Part shown: positions 8,119-17,830 of the stretch, in pieces | Numbering within the stretch: position 1 is the first letter of the stretch | Layout: every line of letters begins with the position of its first letter | NCBI GenBank assembly: GCA_945869165.1 | Contig: CAMBNY010000013.1 | Location: forward strand, 1 to 48,365 | Length of the DNA stretch: 48,365 bases | Direction of reading: 5' to 3' | Origin: Comamonas sp. lk | GTDB lineage: Bacteria; Pseudomonadota; Gammaproteobacteria; Burkholderiales; Burkholderiaceae_C | Made by a program: the position numbers and the translations under genes | Notes under the pieces: generated by a model | Database searches by the model: none | What the model saw: only the letters and a program-made list of their open reading frames with translations | Told to the model about the DNA's origin: nothing

Positions 8119-10263
8119 TTACTTGCGGTGCAAAAAGCGGTAGGGCGGCAGGCCTTGCAGCATGCGCCGGCCATAGGCCTGTTCGCTCAAGCGCTTGTCG
8201 TAGCAAATCACCTGCGCGCGGTCTTCCTCGGTGCGGATGGCGCGGCCTGTCCATTGCAGTAGTTTGATGCCAGTGGCGGGGATGACGAGTTCATTAAACG
8301 GATCGCGCCCCATGCGGCGCAGCCATTCAGCGCGCGCCTCGTCCACCGGTTCGGACGGCGGCGCAAACGGCAGCTTGGTGATAAACACGGTTTCGCACAG
8401 AATGCCCGGTAAATCCAGGCCCTCGCCAAAAGATTGCAAACCAAAAATAATGGAAGGCAGACCCGCCTCCACCCGCGCCATATGCGCTGCCAGCAGCCGT
8501 GCGCGTGAAGTGCTGCCTTGCACCAACACGCTTTCCAAAAGGCGCGCGGGGATAGCGTCGGTGGCCGTGCGCATTTGCGCCCGCGAGGTGAATAAAACCA
8601 AAGCGCCATGCTCCACCTTGGCCAGGTCTTGCATCAGGTATTCCACCACTTCGCCGGTATAGGCCGGCACGTTTTTGGCGTCCGCCATGGTGTGCACCAC
8701 GGTGAGCGTGCCTTGCGTGGCGTAGTCAAACGGGCTGGAGACTTCTAGGGCCTGCACATCCGGGTTGCCCGAGAGCCCGCATTCCTGCAAAAAATAGTCA
8801 AAGCTGCCGCAGCTGGTGAGCGAGGCCGAAGTGAGTATGGCCGCGCGGGCCTGGCTCCAGACAAACTGGCGCAGCAAGTCGCCCGGCACCATCGGGCAGG
8901 CATGGGCGCTGATCAGCACAAAGCCACCCTCGCTTTTGCATTGCAGCCATTTGGCCAGCGGCTGCTCGCCGTGCTCCAGCAAGAGGCTGGCGGTCGATGT
9001 AAGTGCGCCCAGGCGCGGCGCCAGCGGCCCCAGCTTGGCGAATTGCTGGCTGCATTGCAGCGCCTGCATCGGGTCGTCCTTGGCGATTTGTTTAATCTGC
9101 GCGCATAGGGCATCCAGCGCCTGCGCCAACCCCGAGGCCTGTGCCAGGACCAGCGCCATCGGTTCGCCCAGGGCCTCGGGCAGCACGCCATGGGCAAAGC
9201 GCAAAGTGCCGTCCTGCCCCTGCGTGCTGGCATGCACCAAGTCCAACACCATGCGCGCCAGTTGCGTCAGCGTGGCTTTGAGCTGGCTGCTCACGGTACC
9301 CACGTCCGGGTCTACATCCAGCATCAAGGCTTGGCTCACGTCTTGCAAGACCTTGGGCAAGCGGTCCAGCCAGCGCAGGCTGGCCAGCTCCATGGCGCTG
9401 CTAAATTGGTCCAGGGCGACCGCGGGCAAGTGGTGCGCCTCGTCAAACACCAGCAGGCAGTTGTTTAGCTCAGGCAAGGTTTTCATGCCCAGCGAGGCCA
9501 GCACCAGGTCGTGGTTGGCAACAATCACTTGCGCCTCGGCCAGGCGGTTACGCGCCTGGTAATAGCTGCAATCCTTAAAGCGTGGGCAATGCCGCACGGT
9601 GCAGCTATGCCGTTCGGCGGCCACGGTGGCCCAGTCCTGCGGCTCGGGCGCTTCGTTCAGGCTGTCGCGGTCGCCGTCCCAGCGCCCTGTCGCTAGCGTG
9701 GCGGCCATATGTTCATACAGCCGAAAGCGCCGCTCTTCCAAGGCTTCTTGCGAGGCCGTGCCCAGCGCCACCGCTGGAAAATCGTCTTCAAAAAAATCAT
9801 CCTCCGCGCCGCCGCTGCCCACCAGGCGCTCTAGCTTGAGCTTGCACACATAGCGCCCGCGCCCTTTGGCCAGGGCGAACGCAAACGGTTGCTCCATGCT
9901 GGCTGCTAATGCAGGCAAGTCTTTTTGCATGAGTTGCTCTTGCAGCGCTACCGTGGCGGTGGAAATCAGCACGCGGGTTTTGCGTTGTAAAGCCATGGCT
10001 ATCGCGGTGCTGGCATAGGCGGCTGACTTGCCAACGCCGGTTCCCGCCTGGATCACAGCCATCGCGCGCTGCGGCTCTTCGCAATCGCCCAGGTCGGCGC
10101 GGCTCAAGGTGTCGGCCACGCATTGCGCCATGGCAATCTGGCCTTCGCGCTGGCGAAAGCCCGGCGTGGCTTGCAATACATGGCTAAATGCGCCAAAAGC
10201 CTGCGCTGCCCAAGTGTGCGGGCTGCCGGGGGAGGCCTCTAGGGCTTGGGTTTCGGATGACAA
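8119..10263 (-). CDS. dinG: ATP-dependent DNA helicase DinG-like (iron-sulfur, XPD-related)
   Basis: This 714-residue protein is a superfamily 2, 5'-3' DNA helicase of the DinG/XPD type, involved in resolving R-loops and damaged DNA. Walker A AGTGVGKS lies at residues 73-80. Four cysteines (Cys140, 221, 226, 232) are positioned to hold a 4Fe-4S cluster, the DEAH box is at 274-277, and the C-terminal motif VI region contains QWTGRAIRTEED. The first usable start is TTG at 10263, with no clear ribosome site; the next ATG (residue 45) would remove conserved sequence. It is convergent with the binding-protein gene and divergent from the transglutaminase-like gene. Confidence 0.93.
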   Translation of the reverse strand: MSSETQALEASPGSPHTWAAQAFGAFSHVLQATPGFRQREGQIAMAQCVADTLSRADLGDCEEPQRAMAVIQAGTGVGKSAAYASTAIAMALQRKTRVLISTATVALQEQLMQKDLPALAASMEQPFAFALAKGRGRYVCKLKLERLVGSGGAEDDFFEDDFPAVALGTASQEALEERRFRLYEHMAATLATGRWDGDRDSLNEAPEPQDWATVAAERHSCTVRHCPRFKDCSYYQARNRLAEAQVIVANHDLVLASLGMKTLPELNNCLLVFDEAHHLPAVALDQFSSAMELASLRWLDRLPKVLQDVSQALMLDVDPDVGTVSSQLKATLTQLARMVLDLVHASTQGQDGTLRFAHGVLPEALGEPMALVLAQASGLAQALDALCAQIKQIAKDDPMQALQCSQQFAKLGPLAPRLGALTSTASLLLEHGEQPLAKWLQCKSEGGFVLISAHACPMVPGDLLRQFVWSQARAAILTSASLTSCGSFDYFLQECGLSGNPDVQALEVSSPFDYATQGTLTVVHTMADAKNVPAYTGEVVEYLMQDLAKVEHGALVLFTSRAQMRTATDAIPARLLESVLVQGSTSRARLLAAHMARVEAGLPSIIFGLQSFGEGLDLPGILCETVFITKLPFAPPSEPVDEARAEWLRRMGRDPFNELVIPATGIKLLQWTGRAIRTEEDRAQVICYDKRLSEQAYGRRMLQGLPPYRFLHRK

Positions 10264-10488
10264 GGGAGTGGTACTCAGTGGGGTGGGGCTGGCAATGCCG
10301 GTGCAGTAGGGGCCACAAAGGCTTGTTCACTGGCAAAGCAGGCCTGCAATATACCTGTTGCAGCAGCGATAATCCGCCCGCTGCCGACCACTTGCAAGCA
10401 ATTGCAAACGGGCTGGTGGTTTTCGCGCTATTCGGGGTATTTATTGCTACGCCGTACGCGCTTTTTATCTATATCCGGAGTTCTTTGT

Positions 10489-11625
10489 ATGACCACCGTT
10501 TTCACTGGCGCGTCGCAGCCTGCGCGTCGCCAATTTCTTCGCGCTGCCGCTTCCTGCGCAGCTAGCAGCCTTCCCGTGTACAGCTTGGCGCAAAGCGACC
10601 AAACCCCAGAGCGCCAGTTTGCCCCGCAGCCCGGCGCATGGCGCACCTTTGAAGTGACCACACGCGTCGAGATTGCCGCCCCGCGCGGCCAGACACGCGT
10701 CTGGGTGCCGGTGCCCAGTGTGAACACGCCCTGGCAAAAATCGTTGGAATCAGCCATGAGCAGCAACGGCAGCGCCCGCATGCTGGCCGATGGCAGCGAG
10801 GGCGCGCGCATGGTCTATGCCGAGTTTGACGCTGCACAGGCGCAGCCTTTTGTGGAAGTGACCAGCCGCATCCAAACCCAAAACCGCTTGCAAGACTGGA
10901 AGCAAAAATCGGCTCCGGCTGAATCCGCCGCTGCATTGGCGCAATGGACGCGCGCGACCGCGCTGATTCCGGTCGATGGTATTGTGCTGAGCACCGCCAG
11001 CGAGGCCACCAAAGGTGCGCGCAGTGACGTGGAAAAAGCGCAAAAAATATTCGACTGGATAGTGAGCAATACCTACCGCGAGCCCAAGGTGCGCGGCTGC
11101 GGCGAAGGCGACATCCAGACCATGCTGGAAACCGGCAACCTGGGCGGCAAATGCGCTGACCTCAATGCCTTGTTTGTGGGCTTGTGCCGCTCGGTGGGCC
11201 TGCCTGCGCGCGATGTCTATGGTTTGCGCGTGGCGCCCAGCGCTTTTGGCTACAAAGAGCTGGGCGGTATTTCTGCCAAGCTGCAAGGCGCGCAACACTG
11301 CCGCGCCGAGGTCTATTTGCAAGGCCACGGCTGGGTGGCCATGGACCCGGCGGACGTGGCCAAGGTGATGCGCCAGGAAACCGCCGATTGGATCAAAGAC
11401 CCGCGCAACCCGGTGGTGGCGCCGGTCAACCGCGTCTTGTTTGGCGGCTGGGAAGGCAATTGGATGGCCTACAACACCGCGCACGATGTGGTGCTGCCCA
11501 ACGCCAAAGGCCCGCGCCTGGGCTTTCTGATGTACCCGCATGCCGAGACCGGCGGCCAGCGCCTGGATGCGTATGCGCCTGACGATTTCCGATACCGCAT
11601 CAGCGCCAAAGAAATCGCCGCCTAA
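10489..11625 (+). CDS. Transglutaminase-like domain protein, Tat-exported
   Basis: This 378-residue protein has a twin-arginine signal (ARRQFLRAA followed by a short hydrophobic stretch) and a transglutaminase-like cysteine-peptidase fold. The catalytic triad appears to be Cys222 (GGKCADLNALF), His270 (AQHCRAEVY) and Asp286 (AMDPAD). Such proteins act as peptidases or amidases outside the cytoplasm; the substrate is unknown. ATG 10489 was chosen because GGAG lies at 10477-10480 and the Tat motif then falls near the N-terminus. Its stop codon overlaps the stop of the convergent pseudouridine synthase gene. Confidence 0.88.
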   Translation: MTTVFTGASQPARRQFLRAAASCAASSLPVYSLAQSDQTPERQFAPQPGAWRTFEVTTRVEIAAPRGQTRVWVPVPSVNTPWQKSLESAMSSNGSARMLADGSEGARMVYAEFDAAQAQPFVEVTSRIQTQNRLQDWKQKSAPAESAAALAQWTRATALIPVDGIVLSTASEATKGARSDVEKAQKIFDWIVSNTYREPKVRGCGEGDIQTMLETGNLGGKCADLNALFVGLCRSVGLPARDVYGLRVAPSAFGYKELGGISAKLQGAQHCRAEVYLQGHGWVAMDPADVAKVMRQETADWIKDPRNPVVAPVNRVLFGGWEGNWMAYNTAHDVVLPNAKGPRLGFLMYPHAETGGQRLDAYAPDDFRYRISAKEIAA

Positions 11626-12539
11626 ACCGATGGCAGGGGCAGCAGGCGCAATTGGCTTTCAAACGTCAAATGCCGCCCGCTGACCGGGTCTTTAAACGCC
11701 AGGCTTTTTGCCAGCAATTGCAGGGGCTTGGTATGGTCGCTGGAGCCTTCAGGCGTGAGTTGCGGATAAATGCCATCGTTCAGGATGGGCAGGCCCAGCG
11801 CCATCATGTGCACACGCAACTGGTGGCGCTGTCCGCTTAAAGGCCGCAATCGGTAGCGCGCCCAGGGGCCGCAGACTTCCAGCACGTCGATGTCCGTGAT
11901 GGCATTGACCGGCCCCGGCACTTCGGCCTGCTGCATAAAGTGCGCGCCCACCCGAATACGGCTTTCGCGCCGCACCGGCATGGCTAGCTTCGGGTTAAAG
12001 CCGGCAACGGCTTCATAGCTTTTTTCCACCCGCCGTTCTCTGAACAAAGCGCTATAGGCATCGCGACTGGCTGCTTGCAGCGAAAACAGCACCAAGCCCG
12101 CAGTGTCGCGGTCGATGCGGTGGATGGGCACCAGGTCGGGCAGGTCTAAGCTTTGTTTTAAGCGCAGCAACAAGGTGTGCTGCAAATACTTGCCCGAGGG
12201 GATGACGGGCAAAAAATGCGGTTTGTCTACCACCAGCAAATGGGCATCGCGGTACAGCACCTGGTGTTCGAAAGGGATGGGCGCTTCGCTTTCCACTGCC
12301 CGGTAGTAATACAGCCAACCGCCGTCCATCGCTGGCGTGTCCGCTTGCAATGGCTGCCCTTCGTCGCCCAGCACCAGACCTTGGGCCAGGCGTTGGCGCC
12401 AATCGGCAGCGCTGATGTGCGGGAAACGGGCTAATAAAAAGTCTAGGACACACGTCCAGCGGCCTGGTAGCACTACCACCCGGCTGGCACCGACGCCATC
12501 ACGCACAGGCAAGTCGCGTAGTGCGCTGGCTAGTGACAT
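11622..12539 (-). CDS. RluA-family pseudouridine synthase
   Basis: This 305-residue enzyme converts specific uridines in rRNA or tRNA to pseudouridine. The catalytic-Asp motif is present as HRIDRDTAGLVLF, with LLVVDKPHFLPV upstream and the C-terminal GQRHQLRVHM block. It is longer at the N-terminus than E. coli RluA and has an S4-like beginning. The exact target site cannot be read from sequence. It starts 3 bases after the trmB stop and so is probably co-transcribed with trmB. Confidence 0.85.
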   Translation of the reverse strand: MSLASALRDLPVRDGVGASRVVVLPGRWTCVLDFLLARFPHISAADWRQRLAQGLVLGDEGQPLQADTPAMDGGWLYYYRAVESEAPIPFEHQVLYRDAHLLVVDKPHFLPVIPSGKYLQHTLLLRLKQSLDLPDLVPIHRIDRDTAGLVLFSLQAASRDAYSALFRERRVEKSYEAVAGFNPKLAMPVRRESRIRVGAHFMQQAEVPGPVNAITDIDVLEVCGPWARYRLRPLSGQRHQLRVHMMALGLPILNDGIYPQLTPEGSSDHTKPLQLLAKSLAFKDPVSGRHLTFESQLRLLPLPSV

Positions 12540-12542
12540 GCC

Positions 12543-13313
12543 TTAGCGCCGCAGGAACACCACGTCCCAGACGCCGTGGCCGAGCTTGAGCCCGCGGTTT
12601 TCAAACTTGGTCAAAGGCCGGTAGTCTGGTTTGGGCGCATAGCCTTGTAAATCGGGGTGCGCGCTGCGCGCCTGGTTGTGCAGCAGGGGCTGGCCTTCTA
12701 GCACTTCCAAAATTTGTTCGGCATAGGGCTGCCAATCGGTGGCGCAGTGCAAATAGCCACCCGACTTGAGGCGCTGCGCCAATTTTTCGACCAGCGGCGC
12801 TTGCACCAAGCGGCGCTTGTTGTGTTTCGTTTTATGCCAAGGGTCCGGGAAAAAGATATGGATGCCGTCCAGACTGGCCAGGGGCAGCATCTGGTCTATC
12901 ACTTCTACCGCGTCGTGCGCGCAAATGCGTATATTGCCTAAGCCCGCTTCGCCTATGCGCTTGAGCAAGGCGCCCACGCCCGCCTGGTGCACTTCGCAAC
13001 ATAAAAAATCCGTGCCGGGCAAGTTGGCCGCAATCTGGGCCGTGGCTTCGCCCATGCCAAAGCCTATTTCCAACACCACAGGCCGGGTGCTGCCGAGTGC
13101 CTGGCTGCTGCCAAAGGCCTCGGGCCAGTTGATATGCGCGGGCCGATAGGGCAGTAAGAACTGCGGCCCTAATGTCTCTACCGCTTTGGCCTGGCCGTGC
13201 GTTACCCGGCCTGCACGCAAGACGTAGCTTTTGACGGTGCGCATAAACACCGCTGGGGTATCGGGCTCTGAGGAAGGTTGGTTTTGCATGGGTAGGCAAT
13301 GCTGATGGCGCAC
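12543..13313 (-). CDS. trmB: tRNA (guanine-N7-)-methyltransferase TrmB
   Basis: This protein of up to 256 residues methylates G46 of tRNA using S-adenosylmethionine. The SAM-binding motif [14 protein letters not shown] and the class signature [15 protein letters not shown] are both intact. The longest reading starts at a GTG (13313); the ATG at 13289 (MQNQPSSE) is a good alternative. Neither start has a strong ribosome site. It lies between gluQ and a pseudouridine synthase gene, so three consecutive genes act on RNA. Confidence 0.93.
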   Translation of the reverse strand: MRHQHCLPMQNQPSSEPDTPAVFMRTVKSYVLRAGRVTHGQAKAVETLGPQFLLPYRPAHINWPEAFGSSQALGSTRPVVLEIGFGMGEATAQIAANLPGTDFLCCEVHQAGVGALLKRIGEAGLGNIRICAHDAVEVIDQMLPLASLDGIHIFFPDPWHKTKHNKRRLVQAPLVEKLAQRLKSGGYLHCATDWQPYAEQILEVLEGQPLLHNQARSAHPDLQGYAPKPDYRPLTKFENRGLKLGHGVWDVVFLRR

Positions 13314-13346
13314 AGGAGGCCGGTGGCTGGCCTGAAGCGGGCAATT

Positions 13347-14258
13347 TTAGGTGGCGCGGGTTTGGCGTTCGGGCCGCACCCAAGTGGATGCCCAAGCCGC
13401 AGCCCAAGCGCTCAGCGCATGGTCCACGCTGCCCGATTGCGAAGGCAGGCCCAGTGTGGCGGCAGCCTGGTTTAAAGCGCTCAGCGGATCGCTGGTGTCA
13501 ATGGCTTGCGCGCCGTTTTGCTTGGACAGTTTTTCACCATTCGCGCCTAGTACCAGCGGGGCATGCAGGTACTGCGGCGTGGACAGTTGCAGGCTTTGTT
13601 GCAGCCAGATTTGGCGTGCGGTGTTGTCCAGCAGGTCCGCGCCGCGCACCACATGGCTGATGCCTTGGTCGGCGTCATCCACTACCACGGCTAACTGGTA
13701 CGCAAAGCAGCCGTCGGCGCGAAGCAGCACAAAGTCGCCTACCGCGTCTTGCACGTCTTGCGCCTGTGGCCCGGCTGCGCGGTCTTGCCAGTGGATAGCG
13801 GCGCCCTCGGTGCGCATGCGCCAGGCCCGCGCCGCTTTGCCGTGCAGGCCGTCGCGGCAGGTGCCGGGGTAGCGCAGTTCGGCATGGCGCGCGCGGGGCG
13901 CATCGGCGGCCATGGCGTTTTCAATGTCCTTGCGCGAACAGCCGCAGGGGTAGGCGAGAGCGCCCGCCACCAAGCGGTCTAACGCGGCGCGGTACAGCGC
14001 GGTGCGCGTGCTTTGCCACACGGGTGGCGCGTCCGCATGCAGACCGCAGGCGGCGAGTTGAGAAAGTATCACGCGGTCCGCGCCGGGCACGGTACGTGGG
14101 CTATCGACGTCTTCGATGCGCACCAGCCACTGGCCGCGATGGGCGCGGGCGTCTAGCCAACTGGCCAGCGCAGCCACCAGCGAGCCCGCATGCAAGGGGC
14201 CGGTGGGCGAGGGCGCAAAGCGGCCTCGGTAGTGCGAAAAATGGTCAGGCGACTGCAA
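13347..14258 (-). CDS. gluQ: Glutamyl-Q tRNA(Asp) synthetase
   Basis: This 303-residue enzyme is a truncated glutamyl-tRNA synthetase paralogue that attaches glutamate to queuosine in tRNA-Asp. The N-terminal [15 protein letters not shown] carries the HIGH-like motif. The Zn-binding Cys set includes YPCGCSRKD and YPGTC, and a KLSKQNG motif is present. No anticodon-binding domain follows, as expected. I chose the TTG at 14258: it places GRFAPSPTG near the N-terminus as in E. coli and has a GGAA 7 bases upstream. The longer frame from 14354 would run 110 bases into the upstream gene. It overlaps the end of the FAD gene by 14 bases. Confidence 0.9.
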   Translation of the reverse strand: MQSPDHFSHYRGRFAPSPTGPLHAGSLVAALASWLDARAHRGQWLVRIEDVDSPRTVPGADRVILSQLAACGLHADAPPVWQSTRTALYRAALDRLVAGALAYPCGCSRKDIENAMAADAPRARHAELRYPGTCRDGLHGKAARAWRMRTEGAAIHWQDRAAGPQAQDVQDAVGDFVLLRADGCFAYQLAVVVDDADQGISHVVRGADLLDNTARQIWLQQSLQLSTPQYLHAPLVLGANGEKLSKQNGAQAIDTSDPLSALNQAAATLGLPSQSGSVDHALSAWAAAWASTWVRPERQTRAT

Positions 14259-15294
14259 GCGCCAGTTCCAAGCCCGATACAAATGCGTTTTCCACCCGGT
14301 GGCCCAGGCACCAGTCGCCGCACAGGCCGATGCCGGATTTGGCATCCCACACATGGCTGCGGCCTAGGGGCTTGTCAGTTTTGGCATAGAGCCAGCGGTG
14401 CGCTTCCACATAGGCGGGCTGAGCGCGTATGCCAGTGACTTCGGCAAAGGCTTTGAGCAATTTGCCCTGCGCGCGCGCTACATCGTCGTGGATATGTTCT
14501 TGCGACCACTCGGCGCTGGCCTGCACCGTCCAGCGCTCCACTATGCCGCGCCCTGGTTTGCTCGATTCGCGCGCCAGCCAGGCGATGCGGTGGTGGGTGC
14601 TGCGCGCTGCGTTCCATTGCGGGCCCAGCGTGGTCAGGCCCGGTTGCACGGCTTGCGGAAAGGCCAGCATCAGCGTCCAGCAAGGTTGCACGCTCACGGC
14701 ATCCAGCGCTTGCAACACGGCTGCGCTGCCGCTAGTTTTTGGCGGCAGGGTGCGCAGCAGGGCCGCGGCTTGCGGATGCGGGATGGCCAGCAGCACATGG
14801 TCAAAACCGCCGTGCACACCGCTGCTGTCGTCGCTGCCACGGGTGCGCAATTGCCATTGGCCTTTGTGCAGCGCGTCGGTCTCGATCGCCATCACGCAGG
14901 TTTCCAGGTGTAGGTGGTCGGCAATGGGCGCGGCCCATGCCACCGCCAGGTCGCGCATGCCCGGCCCCGGCACCCAATGCGGCTCGCGTGCGGGCAAACC
15001 GGCGGCTGCGACGCGGCCATGCTGGTCTAGCACCTGCACCATGGTCACGCTCCAGGGGCGGCACACGCCGGGGGCGGTTTCCAAAGCCTGGGCAAAGCGC
15101 GGGTCGCGCACAGTGAAGTACTGGGCGCCATGGTCAAAAGTGCCAAAAGGGCTGCGCCGCGTTGACATACGCCCGCCGATGCCTTTGCTCTTTTCAAACA
15201 GGGTGACGCGGTGCCCGGCTTGTACCAGTGTGCGGGCGCAGCTAATGGCGGCCAGTCCGGCGCCGACGATGGCAATATTTTTGGGCCTGTGCAT
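14245..15294 (-). CDS. NAD(P)/FAD-dependent oxidoreductase, amine-oxidase/renalase-like
   Basis: This 349-residue protein has an N-terminal FAD-binding Rossmann motif ([14 protein letters not shown]) and then [13 protein letters not shown], typical of the amine-oxidase/renalase-like flavoprotein group. A C-terminal FAD-contact block reads [16 protein letters not shown]. The substrate is unknown. The ATG has a clear AGGAG site. The gene overlaps gluQ by 14 bases and probably heads the transcript that includes gluQ, trmB and the pseudouridine synthase. Confidence 0.82.
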   Translation of the reverse strand: MHRPKNIAIVGAGLAAISCARTLVQAGHRVTLFEKSKGIGGRMSTRRSPFGTFDHGAQYFTVRDPRFAQALETAPGVCRPWSVTMVQVLDQHGRVAAAGLPAREPHWVPGPGMRDLAVAWAAPIADHLHLETCVMAIETDALHKGQWQLRTRGSDDSSGVHGGFDHVLLAIPHPQAAALLRTLPPKTSGSAAVLQALDAVSVQPCWTLMLAFPQAVQPGLTTLGPQWNAARSTHHRIAWLARESSKPGRGIVERWTVQASAEWSQEHIHDDVARAQGKLLKAFAEVTGIRAQPAYVEAHRWLYAKTDKPLGRSHVWDAKSGIGLCGDWCLGHRVENAFVSGLELALAVA

Positions 15295-15365
15295 GCGTGG
15301 ATCTCCTTGGCGATTTTATGTTTCGCCGCTTACGGCATGCGGCCTACTGTACACCCGCTGCCGTA

Positions 15366-16295
15366 TCAAGACGCCAGTAAAGCCTTGCGCGTGGCTTCGC
15401 TCTCCAATTGGTCTAGCCACCATTGCAAGGCGCGCCCCGGCGGCGCCGCTTTGGTTCCACGCCAGGCGTAGTGGATATGCGCCTGGCGCACCGGCTGCTC
15501 GGTGCGTTTGGCGACCAGTCGCCCGCTGGCAATGTGCGGTGCAGCCATGGGCAGGGGCAGGTTGCCACTGCCCAGGCCGCGCAACTGGGCATCAAGCTTG
15601 GCGCGCATGCTGCCCACGGTAAATACATCTTGGCCTTGGAAAAGGCCAAAGCTCATGCCACTGCCCCGTTGCACCGAATCGGCAACGGCTACCGCGCGGT
15701 GCCGCTGCATCAGCGCATTGCTGAGGGGCTCTGCCGCGGCCGCCAGGGGATGGCCTGGCGCAACCGCAAATACAAAGGGCACCGTGCCCAAGGCTTTGAT
15801 GTGAATGCCGGTTTGCCCCTGCACATCGGGCCCCACGCCGATGGCCAGATCGGCCTGGCCCGCGATGAGGCAGCCCATGGTGCCGGACAAAGCTTCGTCG
15901 CGCAGGCGCAAGCGGGTGGGCGGCGACAGGCTAAAGAAGTGTTCGCACAAGTCCATCACCGTGTCACGCACGATGACGGTGTCCAGCGCAATCGTCAGTT
16001 GCGACTCCCAGCCCGTGGCCACGCGCTTGACCCGGTTGGCCACCGCGTCGATGTCCTCCAGCAAGCGTGCGCCTTCGCGCAGCAACTCGGCGCCCGCCGG
16101 CGTTAGCTTGGCCTGGCGCGAATTGCGGTCATACAAAAGCACGTCCAGCGCTTCTTCGATCTGGCGTACGCGGTAGCTGAGCGTGCTGGGCACTAAATGC
16201 AAAGCCCGCGCCGCAGCGGCAAAGCTGCCCTGCTCGGAGATGGTTTGCAGCATAGCCAGGGTGTCCGGCGTCAGATAATCGCGTGCCGATTGCAT
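15366..16295 (-). CDS. LysR-family transcriptional regulator
   Basis: This 309-residue regulator has an N-terminal winged helix-turn-helix at about residues 10-65 (GSFAAAARALHLVPSTLSYR) followed by the LysR effector-binding domain (IAGQADLAIGVG, a typical block). It is divergent from the pirin gene with an 87-base gap, so it most likely controls pirin and itself. The gap holds an AT-rich stretch with an 8-base palindrome AAATATTT that could be part of a LysR box, but this is only a guess. Confidence 0.92.
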   Translation of the reverse strand: MQSARDYLTPDTLAMLQTISEQGSFAAAARALHLVPSTLSYRVRQIEEALDVLLYDRNSRQAKLTPAGAELLREGARLLEDIDAVANRVKRVATGWESQLTIALDTVIVRDTVMDLCEHFFSLSPPTRLRLRDEALSGTMGCLIAGQADLAIGVGPDVQGQTGIHIKALGTVPFVFAVAPGHPLAAAAEPLSNALMQRHRAVAVADSVQRGSGMSFGLFQGQDVFTVGSMRAKLDAQLRGLGSGNLPLPMAAPHIASGRLVAKRTEQPVRQAHIHYAWRGTKAAPPGRALQWWLDQLESEATRKALLAS

Positions 16296-16382
16296 GTGGG
16301 ATGCCTTTAAGTTCGAAATATTTGCATGATGCCATCAATTTACTTGGCCCTATAACCCTTTTCATTAACCTAACATTCGCCC

Positions 16383-17084
16383 ATGATGTTTCTACGCAAA
16401 TCCAGTGACCGCGGCTACGCCGACCATGGCTGGCTCAAATCCTTTCATAGTTTTTCCTTTGCGGGTTATTACGACCCGGCTTTCATGGGCTGGGGCAATT
16501 TGCGGGTGGTCAATGAAGACCGCATCGCGCCCGGTACCGGGTTTGGCACCCATGGCCACCGGGACATGGAGATCATCAGCTACGTGCTGTCGGGCAACCT
16601 TGCGCACAAAGACAATATGGGCAATGTCAAAGGCATACCGCCAGGCGATGTGCAACGCATGAGCGCGGGCACCGGCGTGCAGCACAGCGAGTTCAACCAC
16701 GCGCCCAATGCCACCACCCATTTTCTGCAAATTTGGATCGAGCCCGATGTGCGCGGCATTGCGCCGTCTTACGAGCAAAAAACATTTTCTTCTGCCGAAA
16801 AAGACGGCGTATTGCGCTTGGTAGCCGCGCCCGGCGGTGCGCAAGGCGCAGTGCAAATCCATGCCGATGCGCGCATGTATGCCGCTTGTGTTGATGGTAG
16901 CCAAAGCGCTTCGCTGGAATTAGACCCGGCGCGCAAAGCCTATGTGCAAGTGCTGCGCGGCGCTTTATCCGCGAACGGTCAGGCCCTGGGGCAGGGTGAT
17001 GCGCTGCTCATGCAGGGCGAAAGCCGCTTGGTTTTAGGCCAAGGCCAAGCCGCCGAAGTGCTGGTGTTTGATCTGTCGGCTTAA
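16383..17084 (+). CDS. Pirin family protein (YhhW-like, possible quercetin 2,3-dioxygenase)
   Basis: This 233-residue bicupin resembles E. coli YhhW. The metal ligands His57, His59 (GTHGHRDMEI), His101 and Glu103 (GVQHSEFNH) are all present in the N-terminal cupin. YhhW has quercetinase activity in vitro, while other pirins act as redox-linked co-regulators, so the role here is open. It is divergent from a LysR regulator and is followed at 122 bases by a flavodoxin-like gene. Confidence 0.9.
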   Translation: MMFLRKSSDRGYADHGWLKSFHSFSFAGYYDPAFMGWGNLRVVNEDRIAPGTGFGTHGHRDMEIISYVLSGNLAHKDNMGNVKGIPPGDVQRMSAGTGVQHSEFNHAPNATTHFLQIWIEPDVRGIAPSYEQKTFSSAEKDGVLRLVAAPGGAQGAVQIHADARMYAACVDGSQSASLELDPARKAYVQVLRGALSANGQALGQGDALLMQGESRLVLGQGQAAEVLVFDLSA

Positions 17085-17206
17085 CTGAGATGTGCGCGGG
17101 GGGTGTTTTAGGCCACCCGATTTTTGTCAGCGCAGCGCGCCAGGCGTATGGGCGGACGGTTTTACTTTAAAGACCCTGGCATTTTTATTTTTTGGAAACT
17201 TTTTCT

Positions 17207-17740
17207 ATGACATCGACAGTTGTGATTTACCACTCCGGCTACGGCCATACCCAACGCCTGGCCCAGCAAGTGGCCGAGGGCGCAGACGCCCAGCTCATTG
17301 CCATCGACGCCGAAGGCAATATCAGCGAAGCCGAGTGGGCTGCACTCGACGCAGCAGACGCCATCATCATGGGTTCGCCCACCTACATGGGCTCGGTATC
17401 TTGGCAGTTCAAAAAATTTGCCGATGCCTCGTCCAAGCGCTGGTTCAGCGGCGCTTGGAAAGACAAGGTGGCTGGCGGCTTTACCTGCTCGGGCTACCCC
17501 AGCGGCGACAAGCTCGCCACCTTGCAAAGCATGCTGACGCTGGCGATGCAGCACGGCATGGTATGGGCTGGTCTGAACATCATGGGCAACGAAACCATCA
17601 ACCGCCTCGGTTCAAGCATCGGCATGATGGCCCACGCCGGCAACACCACACCGGCCGATGCCATGCACCAGGGAGACCTGGATACAGCCAGAGCCTACGG
17701 CGTGCGGGTGGCGCAGGTGGCGGCGAAGCTGCGGGCTTGA
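17207..17740 (+). CDS. Flavodoxin/NADPH-dependent FMN reductase-like (WrbA-related) protein
   Basis: This 177-residue flavodoxin-fold protein has the FMN phosphate-binding loop YHSGYGHTQRLA at the N-terminus and the ring-binding segments MGSPTYMGSVSWQFK and FTCSGYPSGDK, as in WrbA-type NAD(P)H:quinone reductases. It probably transfers electrons from NAD(P)H to quinones or similar acceptors. The ATG at 17207 follows GGAAA at 17194. With the pirin and LysR genes upstream it could form a small redox-stress group, but this is inference. Confidence 0.87.
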   Translation: MTSTVVIYHSGYGHTQRLAQQVAEGADAQLIAIDAEGNISEAEWAALDAADAIIMGSPTYMGSVSWQFKKFADASSKRWFSGAWKDKVAGGFTCSGYPSGDKLATLQSMLTLAMQHGMVWAGLNIMGNETINRLGSSIGMMAHAGNTTPADAMHQGDLDTARAYGVRVAQVAAKLRA

Positions 17741-17759
17741 ACCCGTTTTAGGTGGCAAA

Positions 17760-17776
17760 GCGGGCGCAGCGCCCGC
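17760..17776. other. Stem-loop between the flavodoxin-like and ABC exporter genes
   Basis: A perfect 7-bp stem GCGGGCG/CGCCCGC with loop CAG is visible. There is no T-run after it, so a terminator function is uncertain. Confidence 0.3.
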
Positions 17777-17830
17777 AGCCAGCGGGCTCGGTGACAATCA
17801 AAGGTCGCCCACGCCGTTTCTTATTTCCTG

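Noticed and set aside
14429..15622. Plus-strand open frame of 397 codons opposite the FAD oxidoreductase and LysR genes
   Set aside because: It spans two well-supported genes and their gap, has Ser/Arg/Cys-rich low-complexity composition and no ribosome site.
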